The notes below the pieces were generated by a model. That model was not told the DNA's origin. It worked only from the letters and a program-made list of their open reading frames with translations, and did not search any database. 62,354 bases of DNA from Geobacteraceae bacterium GWC2_55_20 (lineage in GTDB: Bacteria; Desulfobacterota; Desulfuromonadia; Geobacterales; Pseudopelobacteraceae): positions 1 to 62,354 of the forward strand of contig MGZK01000048.1 of assembly GCA_001802125.1 (NCBI GenBank), in the 5' to 3' direction. Of this stretch, positions 9,424 to 18,775 are shown piece after piece. Each line of letters begins with the position of its first letter. The first letter of the stretch is position 1. A program made the position numbers and the translations under genes.

Positions 9424-10524
9424 TTAAGATTCACCCACAAGTTTGATCACTTGTTTAATAGTATTCTTGTAAAAAGGTTCATATCCTAATTTATTTCGAA
9501 ATGATTGAGTGTATTCTCCGCTTTGCATGATAAAAGATATGTTACGCCCCAGATTCCCCCTGCTGTACACAGCACCCATTCCATTTTGAGTCACCAGCTT
9601 GTTCAGAAAGGGAATATCATTTATAATTAGCGGCTTATTGTGCTGGATATATTTGAAAAACTTACCCGACGACAGCCCCATGTTAAAACAGTTACAATCC
9701 GAACAATCATAAATTGCCATGCCGATGTCCGATTGCGAGACCATATAGTTCAGATCTGCCAGGCTCTTTTTTTTGATGTCAAAAACCATGTGGCCATGCC
9801 GTGCATACTTCTTAACAAGCTCATCATAGTATCCATCTCTGGACCAACCGCTGAATAAAAACGTGTACATTGGTAAGGTAGCAATTTCATCCAAAAGTTC
9901 ATTGGATAACGCCCATCGTTCTATTCCGCCTATATACAGGATCAATGCATCTGCATCTTTTCGGACCTCATCAAACCAAGAAAGTTTTTCAGCCATCGGT
10001 TCGATCACATCCAAATATGAATTGGGAACTATCGAAAAAGGTTTGTTTACGATGTCAGGAAAGTAGTCGCAGAGTATTTTATAACGGAACCTGTCTTGAA
10101 TTGCCAACAGATCAATATCGGATAATGCTTTTCTCAACAAAAGTCGATGAATTAGCCTAAAAAGATCCTTGCTTTCAAAGGCGTATGAGGGTATTTCCAA
10201 CGAATGATGCAGATGCTTTTTGCCTAGTTTTCTACCGCTAAGTAGCCTGGCAATATAAACTGACTCCAAATCTTTTGGGTCATAGGTGATGATCAGATCA
10301 TAGTGTTTTTCAATATGTGACAATCCCCAAGCTGTCGGCAACAGAAAAATTGTAGGATTGAGAGGATGAACCGTATCAATGAATTGATTGAAATCACTGC
10401 AATCTCCCGCTGTTGCGATATCATTGTCCCAACCCTGTTTTTTCCAGAGACAAAGTGCATTGTATACACTGGGAAAAGTATCGAGTCCCCTGTCGTCTGT
10501 GAGTATATGCAGGACACTAGGCAT
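9424..10524 (-). CDS. Glycosyltransferase-like protein (GT-B type)
   Basis: The 366-residue protein has no strong textbook motif but reads as a GT-B glycosyltransferase: an N-terminal half with DLIITYDPKDLESVYIARLL, a middle segment VPNSYLDVIEP...ALILYIGGIERWALS resembling the start of a GT4 C-terminal domain, then SQSDIGMAIYD and SSGKFFKYIQHNKPLIINDIPF where donor-binding residues usually lie. It sits between a GT2 gene and an FkbM methyltransferase gene on the same strand. Family assignment is by fold-level resemblance only. Confidence 0.65.
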   Translation of the reverse strand: MPSVLHILTDDRGLDTFPSVYNALCLWKKQGWDNDIATAGDCSDFNQFIDTVHPLNPTIFLLPTAWGLSHIEKHYDLIITYDPKDLESVYIARLLSGRKLGKKHLHHSLEIPSYAFESKDLFRLIHRLLLRKALSDIDLLAIQDRFRYKILCDYFPDIVNKPFSIVPNSYLDVIEPMAEKLSWFDEVRKDADALILYIGGIERWALSNELLDEIATLPMYTFLFSGWSRDGYYDELVKKYARHGHMVFDIKKKSLADLNYMVSQSDIGMAIYDCSDCNCFNMGLSSGKFFKYIQHNKPLIINDIPFLNKLVTQNGMGAVYSRGNLGRNISFIMQSGEYTQSFRNKLGYEPFYKNTIKQVIKLVGES

Positions 10525-10533
10525 GGGTACAGA

Positions 10534-11334
10534 CTAAGAACCAAGAATTGATTTCATCTGCTCAAGTGTTGAATAAGAATGATCCTGTCTAAACATGCCA
10601 TTTTCCTTCACGAAAACAATATCTATTTGACCAAGTGCATTCTCTAAAGGGCGATTCCATCCGAGGACCATATCGAAAGCTACAAAGTCATGATTCTTCA
10701 TGTAGGAGACTACATCGTAGAATTGAGGAGCCCCTTTCATGAATTGAAACATGGAAACTTCTAGAACAACCACATCGGTTTCAAGCAATACCTGTTTCGC
10801 ACCTTCAAGCGCATCGAGTTCAGCGCCTTGCGTATCTACTTTTATAAGATAAGGTCCCCCAAGCTGTTTGTCCTTGAGTATGTCGTCAATCCTTACCATT
10901 TGTACCGTTACTTCATGACCATCCGCTTCAGTTCCCATGCTTTCTTTATAAAGTGACGAACCGTCAAGATGATTCTTATGAACATTGAATGTAACCTGAC
11001 CAGGACTTGAGCCTGCGGCAGCCATAACATAAGAACCTTTATATCTTTTTAAAATAGACTTCAAGTCTGATTCAAATTCCTTCAAAGGCTCTACCAGCAG
11101 AAAATAAGAATCCGGAAATGTGCTGTAAAGTTCCGGTGTACCTTTGGCAACGCCAACATCTACAACCGTCTTCGGTTGAAATCCCAAATCACGCAGCAGA
11201 GAATAAGATTCGCCCAAATTGGTTCTTATTCTGTCAGTGCTATTATTGGCACCTCTGCATAATAGTTTTTTTACGGCATTTTTAATATTCACTCTGTATA
11301 AGCTCCATAGATTTATGCTGTTTATCAATGACAA
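10534..11334 (-). CDS. FkbM-family SAM-dependent methyltransferase
   Basis: About 266 residues with the FkbM methyltransferase pattern: TVVDVGVAKGTPEL (SAM-binding motif I), YFLLVEPLKEFESDL (motif II acidic residue), VRIDDIL, YLIKVDTQGAELDALEGA and TDVVVLEVSMFQF. Such enzymes O-methylate sugars of surface glycans. There is no ATG; the reading frame begins at a TTG (11334), with a second TTG two codons later and no strong ribosome binding site. An in-frame stop at 11362-11364 lies just upstream and is also the end of the decayed gene at 11362-11726, so the true N-terminus is uncertain. Confidence 0.82.
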   Translation of the reverse strand: MSLINSINLWSLYRVNIKNAVKKLLCRGANNSTDRIRTNLGESYSLLRDLGFQPKTVVDVGVAKGTPELYSTFPDSYFLLVEPLKEFESDLKSILKRYKGSYVMAAAGSSPGQVTFNVHKNHLDGSSLYKESMGTEADGHEVTVQMVRIDDILKDKQLGGPYLIKVDTQGAELDALEGAKQVLLETDVVVLEVSMFQFMKGAPQFYDVVSYMKNHDFVAFDMVLGWNRPLENALGQIDIVFVKENGMFRQDHSYSTLEQMKSILGS

Positions 11335-11361
11335 TGGCGCACAAGCCGCTATAGCCGCAAT

Positions 11362-11726
11362 TCACCGATAAATCTCCAGAATAAAATGGCAGTAAATGTT
11401 TTCCCCCAGCTCAACTTTGTTCCTCAATGTGAGGAAATAGTTTTCTGCTTGAAATTTCCTGAATGCATCGCATGAGGGAGAATAATCTGTGATTTTATAT
11501 CCAGTGCATGCAAATCACACTCTATTTGATCAAGTTCACCGGAGGTAGGATTATAATACTTGAGCACATCCCGTACTCGCCACTGATACCAACGCTCTTT
11601 CGCATTACCAAATTCAAAGCTTTCCTTGCACACCCCACAAAACCATAGCGTTGGATCACTTGCAAAATATCCATGTTGTCACCATCGTTTACTGATCTTT
11701 ATGAATACATTTTCGATAATTTTCAT
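11362..11726 (-). pseudogene. Decayed small gene: in-frame TGA plus frameshift
   Basis: A start ATG at 11726 overlaps the stop of the upstream glycosyltransferase (ATGA coupling). The frame reads MKIIENVFIKISKRW, meets a TGA at about 11679-11681, then continues in the same frame with protein-like text (GYFASDPTLWFCGVCKESFE and KERWYQWRVRDVLKYYNP). Near 11505 sensible coding switches frame: frame 1 ends in a short nonsense tail at 11424, whereas the alternative frame gives GYKITDYSPSCDAFRKFQAE and runs to a TGA at 11362. One missing base would join LHAL to GYKIT. Two lesions in about 120 codons make a pseudogene the best reading. I do not recognise the family. Confidence 0.6.
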
Positions 11727-12796
11727 TCAGCACCATCCAAAGATGGAAGCCGACCGTCCCAATAATCAGGTTTAAGTACCCAAGCCAGCAGTTCTGGCGA
11801 TTCCCTGACTTGCGTCTGATGATAGGCATAGCCAGCATGATACGCTACTGCAAGATCACATCGCAAAGACGATTCCATGGCTGCAAGAGATCCTTGACCT
11901 TTTATATGGAGAGCCGTCCCCCTGGTTATCCGCGAAGCAGCCCCCCAAACTCCGCAGACAGATCTGCTGTGTAAACACTGAAAGAAGTCCTTGATACTGG
12001 TTGCCATCACAGATTCAGAGCCAACCCCCTTGGCATTGCGAATCGCAGTATAGGAATTGGATATCCCCTGGTTGTATGAGCGACGGCAGAAGTAGTCGGT
12101 TGTCATCCGGTCTGCCGGCACCCAGTGGTAGATTGATGCCATTGGGTTGTATAATGCCTTATGACCACTGGTCCGGACATATTTCGATACATGTGATTCA
12201 CCGTCTCCACGAAATCGGATCAATTCCTGCGGCATTCCGTCGGGGTGGAATCCGCAGGCATCGAGAAGTACCGAACGCCTGATTGCAAGGTTACATCCGA
12301 AAATATTATACGGATTGACAGGTTTGGTATCGTCACCCAGATCAATCACGCTTAGATAACCCAAAATGCGTTCCCCTGACGAATTTGGCGACCACATGGA
12401 GTTCAACCATTCTGGCGGTTCGACCTCAAACTTGGGCAGGCATTTACCGCCCACCATGACGACCTCTTCATCATGAAAGGAATGCTCGATGGCTTGCAGC
12501 CATGTCGGAAATGCTTCAATATCGTCGTCGGCGTACACAAGAAGATTGGATTTGGCTTCTATGCAACCCTTATGACGTCCCACATGGAGACCTGGTTCAG
12601 GTTCTAGAAAATAGCGGATATTTTTTAGATTTGCTTTTAATGAATTTACCACTGCAAAAGTATTATCAGTGGATCCGTTATCAACAACAATCACTTCAAA
12701 ATCTTCTTGTGAGAGCGTTTGGGCAAGCAACGACTTGAGAGCTTTTTCTAATACCACCCCGCGATTGCGTGTGGGTATAATAATAGAAAGTTTCAT
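11723..12796 (-). CDS. Glycosyltransferase family 2
   Basis: The 357-residue protein has a classical family 2 GT-A domain: LSIIIPTRNRGVVLEKALKS, VIVVDNGSTDNTF, then NLLVYADDDIEAFPTWL with the DDD metal/UDP-binding motif. The C-terminal 130 residues (ADRMTTDYFCRRSYNQG onward) form a helical tail seen in polysaccharide glycosyltransferases. It starts one base after the stop of the upstream methyltransferase gene, and its stop overlaps the start of the decayed gene at 11726, so it is operonic. The sugar specificity is unknown. Confidence 0.88.
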   Translation of the reverse strand: MKLSIIIPTRNRGVVLEKALKSLLAQTLSQEDFEVIVVDNGSTDNTFAVVNSLKANLKNIRYFLEPEPGLHVGRHKGCIEAKSNLLVYADDDIEAFPTWLQAIEHSFHDEEVVMVGGKCLPKFEVEPPEWLNSMWSPNSSGERILGYLSVIDLGDDTKPVNPYNIFGCNLAIRRSVLLDACGFHPDGMPQELIRFRGDGESHVSKYVRTSGHKALYNPMASIYHWVPADRMTTDYFCRRSYNQGISNSYTAIRNAKGVGSESVMATSIKDFFQCLHSRSVCGVWGAASRITRGTALHIKGQGSLAAMESSLRCDLAVAYHAGYAYHQTQVRESPELLAWVLKPDYWDGRLPSLDGAE

Positions 12797-13420
12797 CTAT
12801 TTGATAACGCCCCACCACATATTGGGCAGGTAATCGTAACTGCTAATCAGAGGCATTACATCTTCTTCAATTACCCGTTTTACACCTTCAGCCCAACCTG
12901 AATCATGAAACACTACTATAGAACCTGGCCGGAGAAAATGCTTATATGCCTTCCAGTCTGCTTTCACACCATCGTAGGAATGGTCTCCGTCTATAAAAAG
13001 CAGGTCCAGCGACTTTACGCACACAGCCACTTTATCGACCACAGCAGTACTAAAACCCCTGACCGGAACAATTTGATCCTTGAAGCTTGCAGTATTGTTC
13101 TGAAACTCTTGCCAGGTGTCACGATTACCTTCTGTCATGGCATCGTTATTCCATGTGTCAATGCAGTACACTTTTCCACAGCTAGACATTTTCAAAGCAG
13201 CGCCGAAACAGCAAGTAGATGCACCGATATAAGAACCAATTTCAAGAATAAATTTAGATTTTTTTGACAAGTCAAAGAGAGTGACTCGCTCTCTCGTTGT
13301 CAAATGGGAATTAATTGAGAATGCCATCCTCAGATTATTGTGAGATTTAATCAGGTATCTATCTTCAAGAAAGCTTACAATATGTCTTACTTTTTTATAA
13401 ATATATGTTTGAATATTCAC
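12797..13420 (-). CDS. Class I SAM-dependent methyltransferase (Methyltransf_24 type)
   Basis: A 207-residue Rossmann-fold methyltransferase: FILEIGSYIGASTCCFGAAL is the SAM-binding glycine motif, KVYCIDTWNND supplies the acidic ribose-binding residue, and LLFIDGDHSYDGVKADWKAY is the hallmark of the Methyltransf_24 family, followed by PGSIVVFHDS. Start is a GTG at 13420 overlapping the stop of the radical SAM gene by 4 nt (GTGA). It probably modifies a sugar or its substituent during surface glycan assembly. Confidence 0.85.
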   Translation of the reverse strand: MNIQTYIYKKVRHIVSFLEDRYLIKSHNNLRMAFSINSHLTTRERVTLFDLSKKSKFILEIGSYIGASTCCFGAALKMSSCGKVYCIDTWNNDAMTEGNRDTWQEFQNNTASFKDQIVPVRGFSTAVVDKVAVCVKSLDLLFIDGDHSYDGVKADWKAYKHFLRPGSIVVFHDSGWAEGVKRVIEEDVMPLISSYDYLPNMWWGVIK

Positions 13421-14817
13421 TTTAATCCCATTAATTTAGCAAAGCGAATTGAAGCATTTACAAACACAGACAGAAATGGATTTAGGCTGATCCGGGTTAG
13501 AATATTTAGTTTATTTACGCCTATATTGTAAAATCCCAAACATACTAACCCTTTTTTTATTTGGTTACGCATTGTCAAAAACCTTGACATCTTATCAATT
13601 GCCGGAAGAAGAGACGACCATATTTCTTCTACAGCATTGCGATCATTTAACCTTTCGTTAGTGCCATAAACTTCTTGTTTCGGATAGCAAATGGATTTAT
13701 CACTCACCAATTCATGCTGAAGCGCATAATCATAATATGGTGTACCTCTTATTGGCGTAAGCTTTGAAAAAATGGAACAGGAAATGTTTTTATACTTCAT
13801 GGGATACATAATACTTTTAATTGCATCATCATATGTTTCTTCAGGTGCACCTATTATTAGATATATTGAAATATCAAAACCCAATGAATCTGCTATTGAT
13901 ATAGCGTTATCTATTTGACTAAAAGTTTCATTTTTGTTAAAAAATTTTAGTATATTATCATTCACACTTTCGACACCCAATGTAATTGATTTAAAGTTAG
14001 CATTTTTCATGTGTTGTAATATTTCAACGGTTAAATGATCTGCCCGTACTCCATCTGCAGTGAACACAACATCGTTGTAATTAGATTCCACAATATAGGT
14101 ACAAAAATCGATGACTCTTTTTTTGTTTAGCACAAATAAACTATCAGAAAAGTAAAACTGCCGATACCCTTTACCATACCAATACTCAAACTCCTCAATT
14201 AATCGATCTAGTTTGAAGGCTCGCCATTTTTCCCCCAGAAATTTCGGGGCACCACAAAATGAACAGTTGTAAACACAGCCCCTAGATGAGGCTATATTCA
14301 TAGTATTCCCATATTTTTTAAGATCGAATTTTCTATACTTCGGAAATGCAATTGAATCAATGCTCAGAAATTCATATGGAATTCTCCCAGTTTGTGAATT
14401 TTTAGTAAGAATTCCTGGAATACTTTGCAAAGGAGACCCATTCAATAATTGAACTATTGCTTCCTCTCCTTCGCCTTGAATTACCATATCAATTACTGGG
14501 CACTCTTGAAAAATCTCTTGTTGTGCCGCAATTGCATGAGGTCCACCCAAAATAATAATGACATTTGGCATAGATTTGCGTATTGCTTGAAGAAGTTCGT
14601 AGTTTTTTTCAACCTCATAGCTCATTGTTCCACAGCCCACATAATGAGCCTTGCTGTCGTTGACAATTTGCACTATTTGTTCATGAGTCTGAAGATTCAC
14701 ATCGCAAACATCATAATCAAATCCTGCATTTTCGATTGCTTGAGCAACATAGCCTAGTCCTGTTGGTAAACTGGGGTTGCCAACCCTATAACCATTTATA
14801 AGTATAATTTTTTTCAT
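13417..14817 (-). CDS. B12-binding-domain radical SAM protein
   Basis: The 466-residue protein has an N-terminal cobalamin-binding-like domain (GLGYVAQAIENAGFDYDVCDV, YVGCGTMSYEV, IIILGGPHAIAA, IQGEGEEAIVQLL) followed by a radical SAM core with the 4Fe-4S motif CVYNCSFC at about residues 180-187 and a TIM-barrel half (LGVESVNDNILKFFNKNETF). The architecture matches the BchE/PhpK class, many members of which methylate unactivated carbons. In this cluster C-methylation or rearrangement of a sugar is plausible but unproven. An AGGTGATTT ribosome binding site precedes the ATG. The gene is strongly AT-rich. Confidence 0.85.
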   Translation of the reverse strand: MKKIILINGYRVGNPSLPTGLGYVAQAIENAGFDYDVCDVNLQTHEQIVQIVNDSKAHYVGCGTMSYEVEKNYELLQAIRKSMPNVIIILGGPHAIAAQQEIFQECPVIDMVIQGEGEEAIVQLLNGSPLQSIPGILTKNSQTGRIPYEFLSIDSIAFPKYRKFDLKKYGNTMNIASSRGCVYNCSFCGAPKFLGEKWRAFKLDRLIEEFEYWYGKGYRQFYFSDSLFVLNKKRVIDFCTYIVESNYNDVVFTADGVRADHLTVEILQHMKNANFKSITLGVESVNDNILKFFNKNETFSQIDNAISIADSLGFDISIYLIIGAPEETYDDAIKSIMYPMKYKNISCSIFSKLTPIRGTPYYDYALQHELVSDKSICYPKQEVYGTNERLNDRNAVEEIWSSLLPAIDKMSRFLTMRNQIKKGLVCLGFYNIGVNKLNILTRISLNPFLSVFVNASIRFAKLMGLK

Positions 14818-14852
14818 AAATCACCTATCAGCTAAAAAGCTCGCAGCGACGT

Positions 14853-16121
14853 TCAACAAGAACTTCGGGATGGTCTTATTTTATGGATATGATTACGAGT
14901 AAAAACAAGATTAACAACCATCATTATGAACCGTCGTACAATCCATTTAACAAACTCCTTGATTATCGAATTATTGCATACAAGAGCCTCAAGTTCACGC
15001 CTACAGAACTTATACTGCTGATAAGCTAAACCATACTGCCCAAGCATGCTCTGACCATAAATAAACGAGAAGTTCCAACTCATAAATTCTTTAATAGTAG
15101 ACGCAGGGACCTCGTACCCTGGATTAGGGTACTCACTTTTTATTCTGCCATTTTTTATGTCAGTGAGATATCTTAACCAACTGGATTCAAAAGAATATTT
15201 TTTCTCGGCCTTATCCTTGGCCCGTGCTGACATCTCATCCCTAAGATCCCTATTCTCAAGGTAGAATCTAACTTTATCTAATAATTCCTGCGGGGTTTTG
15301 AAAGTATCAATCTCGCTACCAATGTCAAAATAATCCGTCAACTCCTCACAAAATTCGGACAAAACGAATCCCCCCGACATTACAATTTCAAAAAGCCTTC
15401 CTTTGAGTTGAAAGCGACCGGATCCATCAACAGTTTTTACAAAACTGAGGCTAATCTTAGATAAATTGAAAGCAGCAATCATCTCATCTGTTGATAGCAT
15501 GCCAGCAACCCAACCTCTACCAAACGCTTCAATATCGATACCGTTGTCCTTCAGGTAATTAATAAATATATCTCTATCTGCTATTCTGGCACCAACAAAT
15601 ACAACGTCTTTTACACACTTGAGTGTGCTCTTATCCAGATCTTTAATGATTCCATCATAGAACGTACGGCTGGGGAGGTTTGGGAAAAATTCAGGTTCTA
15701 TTCCATAGGGTTTATATAGTAGTTTGCTATCAACAGACTCGTGCGTTAAATAGAAATCAAATGAATTCAAATAAAAGCGATTTGTATTCTCAAACCTCAT
15801 TGAATCATCGAAAAAAACTATCATCGAATTGCAGCCAATTGCCCTCAACTCATTGATGAATGTCGGGGAGAGTTCGTAGTACAGATTAGGAACAACAAGT
15901 AGTTTTATATTATGTTTTCGCACCAAATCACGGATACTGTTTTCCATAGAGATCGGCCCATTAGACACAAAACTCGCATAGAAATCAAAAATGTGTACAC
16001 TAGAAGATACGGCTCTAAATCCTTTCTCCCAGACAGCGAAATCAAAGTTGCAATGTAAATCGACATATTTGTGCAATGGGTGATTTTGCTGGTCGCTGAT
16101 AGTTAAAAACAGGATTTCCAT
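14853..16121 (-). CDS. CgeB-like glycosyltransferase
   Basis: The 422-residue protein resembles CgeB/spore-maturation-type GT-B glycosyltransferases with the Glyco_trans_1_2 C-terminal domain: VFVGARIADRDIFINYL, IEAFGRGWVAG, KISLSFVKTVDGSGRFQLKG, RLFEIVMSGGFVLSEFCEEL, then PQELLDKVRFYLENRDLRDE. The last 90 residues carry basic, hydrophobic segments that may tether it to the membrane. AAAGGAGAG lies rather far (about 12 nt) upstream of the ATG. It is one of the most AT-rich genes in the cluster. Confidence 0.78.
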   Translation of the reverse strand: MEILFLTISDQQNHPLHKYVDLHCNFDFAVWEKGFRAVSSSVHIFDFYASFVSNGPISMENSIRDLVRKHNIKLLVVPNLYYELSPTFINELRAIGCNSMIVFFDDSMRFENTNRFYLNSFDFYLTHESVDSKLLYKPYGIEPEFFPNLPSRTFYDGIIKDLDKSTLKCVKDVVFVGARIADRDIFINYLKDNGIDIEAFGRGWVAGMLSTDEMIAAFNLSKISLSFVKTVDGSGRFQLKGRLFEIVMSGGFVLSEFCEELTDYFDIGSEIDTFKTPQELLDKVRFYLENRDLRDEMSARAKDKAEKKYSFESSWLRYLTDIKNGRIKSEYPNPGYEVPASTIKEFMSWNFSFIYGQSMLGQYGLAYQQYKFCRRELEALVCNNSIIKEFVKWIVRRFIMMVVNLVFTRNHIHKIRPSRSSC

Positions 16122-16170
16122 CAGTTAATGGGGCTCTCCTTTGGAGCGAATGACTAGAAATGCCGAGCTA

Positions 16171-17634
16171 TTATACTGCAAGCGACTTCCTAACCATATC
16201 TCTTGACTGCAAAATAAACGGTTTGTCTAAAACCCAAAGTGACCCGACATAACTCACGATACCAACTATCGTCAAAGCAACAAGATCCATAATAGCCGGA
16301 CGAATAAAACCAATCATTTCAATAATCCATTTTGTACCCAAAATGGCAAAAACCATAAACGATGTAGAGAGAATCATCGGTTTTCCAGTTTCCCACAAAT
16401 ACGTGCAGGGTACATTCAGTATTTTTACTGACATCCACACATGGATAGGCAATGAAATAAGAGTTAATCCAAGCCTTGCCACTACAAAAGCTGAAAGTCC
16501 ATAAGGCGCAGCGAAAAGATACGTGAGAAGGTATAGGGGGAAGCTGATCAATGCAATTTTTGTTTGCACGTCCGGACGTCCCACAGCACGGTAAATTTCA
16601 GGATTAGCAGCCACCAGCCAACCTAAAGCCGTTTGCAATCCAATAGCACTCAAAACAATTTCAGTTCCCTGCCACTTTTCACCCAAAACAACCATTACAA
16701 GTGGTGATGCAATGCACATTATACCCGCCCCCATGGGGAGAGCCAGGGACATGATGATGCGATTTGCCTTATAGAGAAAAGATCGTAATGCCTCTTTATC
16801 ACCATACATGGCTGAAAAGGCGGGATATAACATAGGATAAATAGGATTCAAAGCAAGACCAAATAAAAGATCTATAATATTCCTGCCTGTGCGATAGAAG
16901 CCAAGATCTCTGACCCCCAAGTATCGCCCGACTACAATTGCGTCACCCTGAGAAATAAACCAGCCAATAAAACTGTCCAAGACAATCCACATTCCAAAAT
17001 TGGACATTTCTTGAGCTATTGCAGTATCGAAGCTGCAACATGGTCGCCAGGAACTTTTTACCCAAAGAATTATTACATTTGTAACTGAAGCTAACAATGA
17101 AGAAGCAACAAGCGCCCAAACTCCATACCCCATAAAAGCCAAAGGAATAGACACTACTGCTGGAATTGCCGCAGTAGCCAATTTGGCCCAGAACAACTGT
17201 TCGAAATTTAGATCCCTCAGAAAGAGAGATTGCTGTACCGTTGCGAGAGAGCCAATGAGGATCTGCAAACCCAATATTTGTAATACCGAGCCAGAGGCAG
17301 GGCTGTTAAAAAAAACTGCTAAGGAAGGAGCCAGTACAAAGAGAACACTATAAATAATCAAACCCAAGGAAATGTTAATCCAGAAGACAACGTTTGCAGC
17401 TTTATCTAATGGTTCCTTTGTCTGGATTAACGCCTTCTCTAAACCGGCATCCCAGAACAAAGTACAAAAGGAGATGGCAATTTGCGCAATAGCAACAACT
17501 CCGAAATCTTGGGGGGCCAGAATTCTTGCAAGGACAACGAATGTTAGAGGCGTTACAGCGCGTGAAATTACTTCCGTAAGAACAGACCACTTCATTGAAC
17601 GTGTGGCCTTTACAATAACGGATTCAGATTTCAT
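16171..17634 (-). CDS. wzx: Polysaccharide flippase, Wzx/MOP family
   Basis: About 487 residues with a dozen or more hydrophobic segments and the start pattern of MOP-superfamily exporters (MKWSVLTEVISRAVTPLTFVV...LAPQDFGVVAIAQIAI), matching the Polysacc_synt_3/Wzx-like group that flips undecaprenyl-linked repeat units across the inner membrane. I use the ATG at 17634; a TTG at 17670 would add 12 residues. No Wzy polymerase or chain-length regulator is visible in the window, so either they lie elsewhere or another assembly route is used. Confidence 0.85.
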   Translation of the reverse strand: MKSESVIVKATRSMKWSVLTEVISRAVTPLTFVVLARILAPQDFGVVAIAQIAISFCTLFWDAGLEKALIQTKEPLDKAANVVFWINISLGLIIYSVLFVLAPSLAVFFNSPASGSVLQILGLQILIGSLATVQQSLFLRDLNFEQLFWAKLATAAIPAVVSIPLAFMGYGVWALVASSLLASVTNVIILWVKSSWRPCCSFDTAIAQEMSNFGMWIVLDSFIGWFISQGDAIVVGRYLGVRDLGFYRTGRNIIDLLFGLALNPIYPMLYPAFSAMYGDKEALRSFLYKANRIIMSLALPMGAGIMCIASPLVMVVLGEKWQGTEIVLSAIGLQTALGWLVAANPEIYRAVGRPDVQTKIALISFPLYLLTYLFAAPYGLSAFVVARLGLTLISLPIHVWMSVKILNVPCTYLWETGKPMILSTSFMVFAILGTKWIIEMIGFIRPAIMDLVALTIVGIVSYVGSLWVLDKPFILQSRDMVRKSLAV

Positions 17635-17852
17635 GATACGACATATGATGTTCTCGAAGCTGAAGTCCAAGAGCGTTTCAGAAAAGAAGTTTTTGCGGTT
17701 ATCATTTCAACTCCAGCAGGCCCATTAATTAAAAATTATGGTAATAGCTCTAACATAAGGCTATAAATCAAATCTTAAGTTGATAACTAATTTTTAGAAT
17801 GAATTCGGTGGAGTATGATATAAATATAACTTGCATAAATTCCATGCATCAA

Positions 17853-18755
17853 TCATCCGTACCTTACTTCTCTGCCACCCAGCAGACCTTTGATTACACC
17901 AAGAAAGAAACCGATTCCAAACCTGCCCATCTCGCGGTTATAGCGCCCCGGTAACAGATACAGCGGAGCATGGCGCATGCAGTTCAGAATCACAAGAATC
18001 CACAAGACCATCGAATATCGTTTTTGCAAACCAGAAAAAGACATCCCAACCGCCATCGGTTTATTAAAGTTGCCTACCAGTAATGGCGGGTGAAAGTAGT
18101 TCAGTTCTGGAACGTTCAGGCTCTTTTTGCCGGAAAGCAGAAATCTGATCACAAACTCCACATCTTCCTGGCCGATGAAACTGCTGACAAATCCGCCAAG
18201 TTCTGTCAGCACAGTACGACGATACGCGGTACACCTGCTGGTCATGAAAAAAGGGTCATGGTAGTCATAACGCCCTTCAATAACCGAATATGAAGCGTTT
18301 CCATGTGGTACGAGAGCATCTGCAGACGGAGCAGCTTCAAAACGCGAAACCAGACTTGAGAGGAAATTATCCTGGTGAAGCACCGTGTCGTCATCCAGAA
18401 AGAGGACGTAACGTCCACGGGAATGAGCCAGCCCATAATTTCGTGAATATCCCATTCTGCCATAATTCGCATCAAGCGGCAAATAACGCACCGGAAGGAA
18501 TTCCGAGAATCGATCGGCGACCTCCCGACCTTCGGCTGTCCCTCCCCTGTCCTCCACCAGAATTATTTCGAACATTTCATGCGGGAAGTCCTGTTGCTTA
18601 AGTGAATACAGAATCCCCTCCAACAACTTGATCCGCCCATAGAAATTGATTACACATGAGACAACGATCCCGTCGGCTTCCCCAGACACAGAGCAATCGC
18701 CTCTCACATCAAACGGAAACCTGCGGTAGAGTGTTTTCAGAATAGTTTCACGCAT
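17853..18755 (-). CDS. Glycosyltransferase family 2
   Basis: A GT-A family 2 transferase of about 300 residues: VVSCVINFYGRIKLLEGIL, FEIILVEDRGGTAEGREVA, YGRMGYSRNYGLAHSRGRYV, then FLDDDTVLHQDNF with the DDD metal-binding site and FIGQEDVEFVIRFLLSGKK, an ED acceptor motif. The best start is the ATG at 18755; a GTG at 18812 would overlap the end of the UbiA-like gene by about 37 nt. GC content is higher than in the Wzx-radical SAM stretch downstream, marking one edge of the AT-rich core. Confidence 0.85.
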   Translation of the reverse strand: MRETILKTLYRRFPFDVRGDCSVSGEADGIVVSCVINFYGRIKLLEGILYSLKQQDFPHEMFEIILVEDRGGTAEGREVADRFSEFLPVRYLPLDANYGRMGYSRNYGLAHSRGRYVLFLDDDTVLHQDNFLSSLVSRFEAAPSADALVPHGNASYSVIEGRYDYHDPFFMTSRCTAYRRTVLTELGGFVSSFIGQEDVEFVIRFLLSGKKSLNVPELNYFHPPLLVGNFNKPMAVGMSFSGLQKRYSMVLWILVILNCMRHAPLYLLPGRYNREMGRFGIGFFLGVIKGLLGGREVRYG

Positions 18756-18775
18756 CGATAAACGCCGTCCGATTC

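Noticed and set aside
11670-11690. Selenocysteine at the TGA of the decayed gene near 11680
   Set aside because: No GC-rich hairpin at the needed distance, and a frameshift further on makes loss of function more likely.
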